The notes under the pieces were generated by a model that was not told the origin of the DNA, searched no databases, and saw nothing but the letters and a program-made list of their open reading frames with translations. A stretch of 13,070 bases of DNA from Baffinella frigidus (lineage: Eukaryota; Cryptophyceae; Cryptomonadales; Baffinellaceae): assembly GCA_026770585.1 (NCBI GenBank), contig MU646467.1, forward strand, positions 139,108-152,177, written 5' to 3'. Each line of letters starts with the position of its first letter. Within the stretch, counting starts at the first letter, position 1. A program made the translations under genes and the position numbers. Of this stretch, positions 5,734 through 11,300 are shown piece by piece.

Positions 5734-8700
5734 CTACTTTAGACGTGACCGGGAGCAATCATAAGTTGACACCCTTGCAGAATAGCCCGAAAACGGGCTA
5801 TGGTTAGGGATTAGGATTGAGAGTTTAGGGTTTAGGGATTAGGGTTTCGGGTTTAAGGTTTCGGGTTTTGGGTTTTGGGTTTCGGGTTTCGGGTTTCGGG
5901 TTTCGGGTTTAACGTTTCGGGGTTCGGGTTTCGGGTTTCGGGTTTCGGGTTTCGGGTTTAGCGCGGTGACCAACGAGTTCGTCCTTGATGCGTTCGCACT
6001 CCTCCGCGCTCCCCCTGAACACCTCCGCAGCGCCCGTCGTCCCAACCTGGCGAAAAAATAGTTGATTCACAATGCTATCTTAAGGGTGGAATCTGCCATC
6101 TTGGCCTTGCCATAGCTGTACCGTAGCACAAAACCCATCCCTAAGATCGCACTCCTCAGCGCTCCCCCGGAACACCTCCGCAGCGCCCGTCGTCCCAACC
6201 TGTGGAAACACATTTGATGTATTAGGTCCCAGTCGCATGCGGAATTTATTACGTCTCAACCTAATGCGGAAATATATTCGATTTATTCGGTCGCTCGCAC
6301 TCCGGCGCTCCTCCGAAACACCTACACCTCCAACGTAAAACATCGTTTCGTGCTATCTTAAGGGTGGAAACTGCCATCTTAGCCTCGACATAGCTGTATC
6401 ATAGCACAAACCCCAACCGTAAGATAGCAAAATGGCTCCTGAGCGCTCCCCCTGAACACCTACACCTCCGCAGCGCCCGTCGTCCCAACCTGCCGTGAAA
6501 ATAGGTGGTTCACAATGCTATCTTAAGGGTGGAATCTGCCATCTCAGCCTTGCCATAGCTATACCATAGCACAAAACCCATCCCTAAGATCGCACTCCTC
6601 GGCGCTCCCCCGGAACACCTCCGCAGCGCCCGTGGTCCCAACCTGTGGAAACACATTCAATTCATCAGGTCCCAGCCTGACTACGCGGGAAGGCTAATCG
6701 TCATTTCACGCCCTGCGTCCTCGTATTATTTCCCCTTGCCATCGGGAAAAGGTTGCCAGGAATGCCCACGAATAAAGGGCGTCCGTGATGCGTTCGCACT
6801 CCTCAGCGCTCCCCCGGAACACCTCCGCGGCGCCCGACGTCCCAACCTACCGCGAAAACATATTCAATTCAGTAGGTCCCAGTCTAATGCGATATTTATT
6901 AGGTCCCGACCTGATGCGAAAATATCTTCGATTTTTCCGGTCCCGAACTGACGCGGAAACACATTCAAATCAAACACCGCTTCGTGCTATCGTAAGGGTG
7001 GAATTCGCTCTCTTAGCCTCGACATAGCTTCACCATAGCGCGAAACCCACCCCCACGATGGCAAAAAAGGTGGTTTAAAATAAAAGGTAGTATAAATTCA
7101 AAAGGTGGTTTGGATCAAATCTGTTCGCATGTGAGACCTCGACACTTTCCACCCGCACGACCCACCCATACGATAGCAAAAGGGTGTTTCAAATCAAATT
7201 AAATCTATTTCAAACCAAATCAAAAATAAGACCTGCTGGGTGAGCGCGAAAGCCTCCTTCTAGGACTTCCAGGAGCAGTCCTCTCAGAGATGAGAAAGCA
7301 ACTGACGCAGAGATAGCAAAGTAACCTGATTCAGAGAGAGAGAAGTAACCTGATTCAGAGAGAGAAAAGTAACCTGATTCAGAGAGAGACAAGCAACCGG
7401 AGAGAGGGGGAGAGTAAGGCAGTAGAGCGCTGTGCAGAGAAGTTGGCCACCGGAAAATGGGAAAATGGGAAAATTGGAGCCATTTTGTCCACTTTTGAGA
7501 AATTTATGGTACTAAATTTCTCATAAGTTGACAAAATGGCTCCAATTTCTCGATTTTCCATTATTTCCCGTGGCCAACTTCTCTGCACAGCGCTCTAGCC
7601 TCGACATGGCCTCACCATGACCCGAAACCCACCCCCACGATAGCGAAAAAGGTGGTTTAAATTTAAAGGTAGCTTTTCAAAAGGTGATTTGAATCAAATC
7701 TGTTTGATTCAAATATATTTGTGTGTGAGACGGTGTTTTACATGAATCCAATCGGCGAATTAAATTCAATGGGTGTCGCAATGAGACCTGCTGGGTCAGA
7801 GCGAAGGCCTCCTTCCAGGAGCAGCCCAGCACCTCCCGTTCCGGGAGGTGCTGGGCTTCCAAATCCAATCAAATATATTTCAAATCAAATCAAATATGCA
7901 ATTAAATATTTCAAATCAAATCAAATCTGTCTCAAACCAAATCAAAAATGGGACCTGCTGGGTGAGAGCGAACGCCTCCTTCCACGAGCAGCCCAGAACC
8001 TCCCGGAACGCCTTTACCTGTGTTTTGGGGTTTGGTGTTCGGGGTTTGGGGGGGTTTGGGGTTTGGGGTTTGGGGTTTGGGGTTTGGGGTTTGGGGTTTG
8101 GGGTGTGGCTTTTTAGGGTTTGGGGTTTGGGTTTTTGGTTTTTGGTTTTGGGGTTTCGGGTTTCGGGTTTCGGGTTTCGGGTTTCGGGTTTAGGGTTTAG
8201 GCTTCAGCGCATGAGTGGTCGCATTTCTCAAATTGTTTCACGCGCATAGGGAATTTTGTCAAGCGCACCTGTTTTTTTTCTACGAACCCGTCAACTTTGG
8301 GTGAAAAAATGTCCCAGTCAACCCGAGTGAGACAGAGCTAGAACTCCGAGGGCTGGTAGTGGGCGCACACCACTCAGGAGGGCTGGTAAGGGATGAATCC
8401 CAAACTCGGGAAATCACAGTGGACGGGCACCCGTGGGCCCTCACAGCAAGCCCAAATTTATCCGGGGAAACCTATTTTTCTTTAGTTTGATGGCAAGGAA
8501 AATTACTACATAAACGCTTTAATATTACTAATAAGAACGAATTGTGTAGAAATTTTCCTTGCCATCACACTAAAGAAAAATAGGTTTCCCCGGATAAAAA
8601 TCCTAAATCGGTCAGGTCCTTGTACCGGTACACGAACGCCGGATTCCATCCTCCTTGTACCAGAAAAATAGAAGGACATCCGGGCAAGAGCCTACCCGGG

Positions 8701-9833
8701 GTCAAATGCTGAATAACCCTTTATCGCAAAAGTTGACACGTTTTGCACCACTACAATACTTATTGCATTTTTTTGTACCAGAATCCATTCATCACGGGGT
8801 TCTCAGAATCGAGCACCTTCAGGGCAAAATGATCTTAAGTTGCCAGATTTGCCTGTGGGTCAGCTCTTGTCCGGGAGTGACTTGGGCTTTCTGTGAGGGT
8901 TGGTGCTACTAGCCTGGATTATCCAGTTATGGGTTAGGTTATGTAGAAATCCCTGCGGCGTCCGCTGTGTGCTACTTGAGCTCCATACAAGTATTAATCA
9001 ATTGCTTTTGGACAACGAAAATTACTACACGATTTGCTCATAAAAGTAATAGTAGAGCACTTGCGTAGTAAATTTCGTAGCGCCAAAAGCATTTAATTAA
9101 TACTTTTGTGAAAGCATTTAATTATTACTTTTGTGGAGATGATACTCGGCGCACCACATCGATAAAGGAGTTGAAGTCGTCGTCAAGCACGATCACAACC
9201 GGCTGCTCCCCCCCCCCGCCCGTCGGAGCCTGCCCCGCCGCGCGCTTGATCGTCTTCGTCCCGAACAGGTTATCGAGTCCCTGCGGATCAGGCCACCAGC
9301 GATCAGAAGCCACTCCAGGCCCTTGGGTAGGGTATTCCATGTGCGTTCTTGGAGCTGTTTGTGCGTTCTTGGAGCCGATTTACAGCTAAGAGATGAATTT
9401 TCAGAACCATTTCCCCTGAAAAATGACTTTTGAATACCCCCCCCTCCAGCTTCCCGTGGAGAACCAGATCGGGTTCCACCAACACTGACGGTGAGACCAC
9501 ATCAACGAATTCTTGGAGCCATTTCTCCCTTGCAGACACCCCAGACGCGTCGATCTGGGATGGCTGACAAAAACAATATAAATAATATGCTTCCCCTCCC
9601 CGCCCGTCGGAGCCTGCCCCCCCGCGCGCGATCGTCTTGGTCCCGAACAGGTTATCGAGCCCCTGCCACGCCAGATTGGATGCGGGTGTTGATTTTTTTA
9701 AAACACCACAGGTGGTGTTGGTTATCTTTTGAAAACCACTACCTTGAGGGGAAATTGACTTTTGGCAACACCCTCCAAGAATCTGGCGTGGTGCGCGCGA
9801 GAGAGAGACCGTCATACCTCCATGGAGAGAGAA

Positions 9834-9887
<54 letters not shown>

Positions 9888-10982
9888 TGCGGGCCACGCG
9901 ATGAGACCCTGCACCTCAAATCGACTGTGTCTTTCTATTATTGTCGAGCCCCTGCGGATCAGGCCTCCAGCGATCTAATTTCGGAACAAGACAGAATCTG
10001 TCCCGCTATCTCAGGCTCCCCACGCGGAAGGTAAGGGTATATATGCTATTTTAGGCATCAAATTATGCTATCTTACGCCTTTTTCACAGGACAGATTCTG
10101 GTATGTTCCGAGATGAGATCAGAAGAGAACCAGATCGGGTTGGAGTTGAGTAAATTTTGTCGCCAGGGTAAATTCTCAGGGGTTGTCCCTGGTGAAAGTT
10201 ACTACAGGTGGCATATCAAGATCTGGCTCTCTTCTGGTGGCTGGTTGCACTCGCTCTGTCCTCAGTCTATTTGGTCTCATCAATTCGGTGAGACCAGGCT
10301 CGTTTCCACTCCAAAGTTGGCAGATTTGTACCGCAGACCCAGCATCTTAACTTGAGCATAGTTGGCCAACCCGACTGATGCAGAGCTATGATGAGGAGGG
10401 GCTGCCTCTTTTTCCGCTTCAAAGAACCTGTGTGGGCAACCCGACTGATAGGATCCCCGCACCGCCCGACACTCGGTTCACGGCGAGGACGCGAGTCCTC
10501 GCGCCTGCCTGGACAAACGTCGGGGTTCGTCGTGCGGGGAGGAGATGATGCATCGAGCACATGACCAGGGGAGAAGCTGGGGAGAGGCGTCTGGGGTGGG
10601 CGGAATAGGAGGTGGGGACCACCTCAACACAAACCACACTCAAGCAAGGGGTGTTCCAAATCATCAAAAAAAATCCCACTTCCGAGGCTGAATAGGTAGA
10701 AGCTTCCCGCCCAGCCCCATTGCGCAAGGATACACCATACTAGAGTCCCTGTCTGACCTTGTCGACGATCTTGCCAGCCTCATCCATCAGCATAAATGGG
10801 CCCACCCTTGCTTGCCCCCTGCCCGCCGAAACTCGCACACTTTCCCTGGGCGAAGTTCGAAGGAGCGGACTCGCCCGGTTCGCGAGACGGACGCCACCGA
10901 GGTGGGGCACCGAGAAGGCCGCGGCCTGCGCGAGGCAAAGTGCCAGGAGCGCGGCGCGAGCCACCGGCTGCGACGTTCGCAT
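5704..10982 (-). CDS. clpS: Plastid-targeted ClpS-like Clp protease adaptor, five exons
   Basis: The exons 10982-10758, 9280-9155, 8017-7955, 6046-5975 and 5733-5704 are all phase 0 with GT-AG introns, and give 171 codons and a TAG stop. Residues 1-22 form a signal peptide (ARAALLALCLAQAAAFSVP, cut before Phe23), followed by a basic Ser/Arg-rich transit segment and a Gly-rich linker. Residues 102-171 align to ClpS almost without gaps: PVVIVLDDDFNSF, then REVLGCSWKEAFALTQQ, then VGTTGAAEVFRGSAEECERI, then a short tail ending HHGARV. ClpS adaptors deliver N-degron proteins to Clp chaperones, here presumably in the plastid stroma. The acidic loop (Asp108-110) is kept, but Gly140 replaces the His that in E. 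coli (His66) contacts the substrate amino group, so specificity may differ. The start is the first Met of the leader. Confidence 0.75.
5734..5964. mobile_element. Inserted element forming ClpS intron 4
   Basis: The segment is bracketed by direct repeats GGTGACCAACGAG at 5721-5733 and 5965-5977. It contains an AAGTTGACA motif (5763), a hairpin TAGCCCG-AAAA-CGGGCTA (5783-5800) and a telomere-like array. In minus sense it ends with the acceptor TAG; the donor GTTGGT comes from the repeated flank. Confidence 0.72.
5801..5962 (-). repeat. Telomere-like array within ClpS intron 4
   Basis: TTTAGGG, GATTAGGG and then mostly TTTCGGG units run for about 160 bases, G-rich on the plus strand and C-rich in sense, ending TTTAGCGC as in the arrays near 4809 and 8205. 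Variant units and internal position argue against a true chromosome end. Confidence 0.92.
5975..6046 (-). other. clpS: ClpS exon 4: strand-helix at the C-terminal end
   Basis: The exon lies between CGCCAG and GTTGGT and has 24 codons, VGTTGAAEVFRGSAEECERI then KDEL. It is the last and most complete of six related copies. The donor is set by the joining exon 5, which repeats the last codon plus ten bases of the intron. Confidence 0.65.
6073..6151. mobile_element. MITE-like TGCTATCTTA element, copy 1
   Basis: The 79-bp element has terminal inverted repeats TGCTATCTTAAGGGTGG and CCATCCCTAAGATCGCA. An inner CCATAGCTGTACCGTAGC may also pair. In minus sense it interrupts exon 4 copy b at GAGTGCGA. 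Confidence 0.8.
6153..6199 (-). pseudogene. ClpS exon 4 copy b, cut by an element
   Basis: It follows a good acceptor TTTCCACAG and reads VGTTGAAEVFRGSAEEC, then runs into the TGCTATCTTA element. No GT donor follows. Confidence 0.75.
6294..6340 (-). pseudogene. ClpS exon 4 copy c, strongly decayed
   Basis: GTTGGAGGTGTAGGTGTTTC and GGAGGAGCGCCGGAGTGCGA are recognisable in sense, but the centre is deleted and the acceptor AG is gone. Confidence 0.6.
6351..6429. mobile_element. MITE-like TGCTATCTTA element, copy 2
   Basis: 79 bp with ends TGCTATCTTAAGGGTGG and CAACCGTAAGATAGCA, about 85% like copy 1. It lies between exon 4 copies c and d. Confidence 0.8.
6430..6489 (-). pseudogene. ClpS exon 4 copy d, in-frame stop
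   Basis: It follows ACGGCAG and reads VGTTGAAEV, then a six-base insertion gives TAG before FRGSAQE. It then meets the element at 6429. Confidence 0.75.
6516..6594. mobile_element. MITE-like TGCTATCTTA element, copy 3
   Basis: 79 bp, nearly identical to copy 1, and likewise cutting exon 4 copy e at GAGTGCGA. Copies 1 and 3 share both flanks, so the unit exon copy-element-exon copy was duplicated as a block. Confidence 0.82.
6595..6642 (-). pseudogene. ClpS exon 4 copy e, cut by an element
   Basis: Same structure as copy b: acceptor TTTCCACAG, VGTTGAAEVFRGSAEEC, then the element. One synonymous change in Thr and one in Ala distinguish it from copy b. Confidence 0.75.
6775..6846 (-). pseudogene. 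ClpS exon 4 copy f, open reading frame
   Basis: After acceptor GGTAG it reads VGTSGAAEVFRGSAEECERI then TDAL and stays open beyond. Several of its changes from exon 4 are synonymous. It could be an alternative C-terminal exon rather than a dead copy; no donor directly follows TDAL. Confidence 0.55.
6985..7063. mobile_element. MITE-like TGCTATCTTA element, copy 4
   Basis: 79 bp starting TGCTATCGTAAGGGTGG and ending CCCCCACGATGGCA, more diverged. Partial right halves lie at about 7135-7177 and 7596-7645. Confidence 0.75.
7016..7135. repeat. Direct duplication, first copy
   Basis: AGCCTCGACATRGC..., AACCCACCCCCACGATRGC, AAAGGTGGTTTAAA and GGATCAAATCTGTT recur at about 7597-7735 with indels. 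The second copy carries the large palindrome at its left edge. Confidence 0.75.
7188..7233 (-). repeat. Intron tail following ClpS exon 3 copy, CAAAT-rich
   Basis: CAAATC-type units and CAAACCAAATCAAAAAT precede ACCTGCTGGG on the plus strand both here and at 7934-7955, so the duplication that copied exon 3 took the downstream intron too. Similar CAAAT runs fill 7858-7945. Confidence 0.65.
7233..7282 (-). pseudogene. ClpS exon 3 copy 1 with in-frame stop
   Basis: It keeps KEAFALTQQ and the donor (CAG|GTCTTA), but a small duplication before it puts TAG after CSWKS. The upstream part and acceptor are missing. Confidence 0.7.
7319..7391. repeat. 24-bp tandem repeat, three copies
   Basis: GTAACCTGATTCAGAGAGAG begins at 7321, 7345 and 7369, with a fourth partial unit upstream. 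On the minus strand it reads as SLSESGYF repeats, but no gene context supports translation. Confidence 0.9.
7423..7597. mobile_element. 175-bp near-perfect palindrome
   Basis: The arms of about 82 bases start TAGAGCGCTGTGCAGAGAAG and include GTTGGCCAC, ATTGGAGCCATTTTGTC and GAGAAATTTA. They meet around a very short centre (GGTAC). Mismatches cluster in the AAATGGGAAAATGGG part. It sits in ClpS intron 3 and has no coding capacity. Confidence 0.92.
7788..7845 (-). pseudogene. ClpS exon 3 copy 2, truncated at its 5' end
   Basis: REVLGCSWKEAFALTQQ is intact and followed by GTCTCA, but the acceptor and the first four codons have been replaced by an inverted copy of the exon itself (hairpin 7824-7856). 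Codons differ from exon 3 mostly at third positions. Confidence 0.72.
7824..7856. repeat. Perfect hairpin inside exon 3 copy 2
   Basis: GCCCAGCACCTCCCG, a three-base loop TTC, and the exact complement. It arises from a fold-back of exon sequence. Confidence 0.9.
7955..8017 (-). other. clpS: ClpS exon 3: helical centre
   Basis: The exon lies between ACACAG and GTCCCA and has 21 codons, VKAF then REVLGCSWKEAFALTQQ. This covers the ClpS helices in which a VLGxSxxxAxxLTxxV pattern is typical. The acceptor is immediately preceded by a long CCCCAAA array. Confidence 0.78.
8021..8198 (-). repeat. Telomere-like TTTGGGG and TTTCGGG array
   Basis: About 12 TTTGGGG units are followed by TTTTTGG, then TTTCGGG and TTTAGGG units. 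In minus sense the C-rich strand runs straight into the ClpS exon 3 acceptor CCAAAACACAG. The far end carries the GCGCATGAGTGGTC tail. Confidence 0.93.
8457..8598. mobile_element. MITE-like hairpin with ATCCGGGG termini, copy 2
   Basis: The 142-bp element has arms of 54 bases that differ at only two positions and begin TTTATCCGGGGAAACC. The near-identical arms suggest recent insertion or strong conversion. It lies in ClpS intron 2. Confidence 0.93.
8600..8989. other. ClpS intron 2 stretch without recognised elements
   Basis: One AAGTTGACACG motif (8731) is present and no exon with family features was found on either strand. An open frame at 8655-8912 on the plus strand shows no domain or biased composition. 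Confidence 0.45.
8990..9104. mobile_element. Diverged relative of the ATCCGGGG hairpin family
   Basis: Ends AGTATTAAT and ATTAATACT enclose GCTTTTGG/CCAAAAGC and ACGAAAATTACTAC/GTAGTAAATTTCGT arms. The ACGAAAATTACTACAC core and the AGTAAT loop match the family, while the outer ends differ. The right end TTAATACTTTTGTGAAAGCA is duplicated directly after it (9088-9136). Confidence 0.85.
9155..9280 (-). other. clpS: ClpS exon 2: linker and first strand with acidic loop
   Basis: The exon lies between CCGCAG and GTGCGC and has 42 codons. LDNLFGTKTIKRAAGQ leads into a GGGG linker and PVVIVLDDDFNSFIDV. The donor GTGCGC was chosen over the GT six bases further on because it gives a gapless match to ClpS when joined to exon 3. 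Confidence 0.75.
9602..9662 (-). pseudogene. ClpS exon 2 start copy, frameshifted
   Basis: GLDNLFGTKTI is kept after acceptor GGCAG, then a lost base pair group shifts the frame. The acceptor side is supplied by the CCACGCCAGATT element rather than by the sequence upstream of exon 2. Confidence 0.75.
9666..9791. mobile_element. MITE-like element with CCACGCCAGATT termini, copy 2
   Basis: 126 bp with the same 12-base inverted ends as 821-947 but in the opposite orientation. It also has inner CACCACAGGTGGTG. In minus sense it ends AATCTGGCGTGGCAG directly before an exon 2 start copy, so it provides an acceptor-like end. Confidence 0.85.
9836..9886. repeat. (GA)n microsatellite
   Basis: About 22 GA units, with shorter runs at 9800-9810 and 9825-9835, in ClpS intron 1. 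Confidence 0.95.
9943..9980 (-). pseudogene. Copy of the ClpS exon 2 acceptor and first bases
   Basis: In sense AGATCGCTGGAGGCCTGATC then CGCAG|GGGCTCGA matches the intron end and exon start at 9280 with few changes, then diverges. Only about eight exon bases are kept. Confidence 0.7.
10119..10237. mobile_element. 119-bp inverted-repeat element
   Basis: Ends TCAGAAGAGAACCAGATC and GATCTGGCTCTCTTCTGG are inverted with few mismatches. GAGAACCAGATCGGGTT also occurs at 9461-9477, so a fragment of the family lies elsewhere in the same intron. Confidence 0.75.
10306..10392. repeat. AAGTTGACA family, single arm in ClpS intron 1
   Basis: CCAAAGTTGGCAGATTTGTACCGC..., AACTTGAGCATAGTTGGCCA and CCCGACTGATGCAGAGCTA follow the order of the left arm at 1008-1089. 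It shows that the family is shared by introns of two genes. Confidence 0.75.
10393..10757. other. Start of ClpS intron 1, small hairpins only
   Basis: A GCGAGGAC-GCGA-GTCCTCGC hairpin lies near 10481-10501 and AGGTGG/CCACCT near 10610-10625. No exon was seen. Confidence 0.5.
10758..10982 (-). other. clpS: ClpS exon 1: start codon, signal and transit peptide
   Basis: 75 codons from ATG to AAG|GTCAGA. The hydrophobic run ALLALCLAQAAA precedes FSVP, then come many Arg and Ser with few acids until FMLMDEAGKIVDK. Just inside the intron the frame continues VRQGL and stops at TAG. GGACTC there repeats the start of exon 2. Confidence 0.72.
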
Positions 10983-11300
10983 CGCGGCCGCTTGGGTGAA
11001 TTTTTCCTCATAACCTGAAGGCTCTCCCTCAGAGTGACGGTGTTTGTAAAGCTACTCAGAATTTTTCTCCCGTCCCGGGGAACAGGTTATGGAGGTCACG
11101 TGACCCCCACTGGGCGCTCTTGATCTGAAGGGGCGGAGGGCGCTATCCGTGCAGGGCAGCTTCAGCGGGCGTCGGGGCGGTGCTGCGCTGTGTACATTGG
11201 TGTCATCTCCAGCGAGCTGGTCTCTGGCGCTGTGCCGTATCTTGATTTTTTTGGCCACGCGATGCTGCCCGATATCGGCATCTAGCGAGCCTGAGGCTCA
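10983..11300. promoter_or_regulatory. Divergent intergenic region with CACGTG palindrome
   Basis: It separates the start of the minus-strand ClpS gene from the plus-strand secreted-protein gene. The perfect 12-bp palindrome GGTCACGTGACC (11094-11105) contains a CACGTG G-box/E-box core of the kind bound by bZIP and bHLH factors. No TATA box is evident. Promoter role is inferred from position. Confidence 0.4.

Noticed and set aside
5334-6846. CRISPR array or tRNA cluster suggested by repeated units
   Set aside because: Unit lengths and spacers are irregular, units contain exon sequence and transposon-like hairpins, and no cloverleaf or cas gene is seen.
7210-7392. Protein with SLSESGYF repeats on the minus strand
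   Set aside because: The repeat is a 24-bp tandem duplication inside ClpS intron 3; the frame otherwise holds a decayed exon 3 copy read out of frame.
4702-8198. True telomere or chromosome end
   Set aside because: The arrays are internal, have mixed unit types, and lie within introns of genes that continue on both sides.
9154-9160. Alternative ClpS exon 2 donor six bases further downstream (after CGCCGA, GTATCA)
   Set aside because: It would add Val-Arg-Arg-type residues and break the gapless match to ClpS; the GTGCGC donor fits better, though GTATCA cannot be excluded without transcripts.
9303-9914. 203-codon open frame on the minus strand
   Set aside because: It runs through the (GA)n repeat, a hairpin element and an exon 2 start copy; the composition follows these repeats and no protein family is visible outside the copy.
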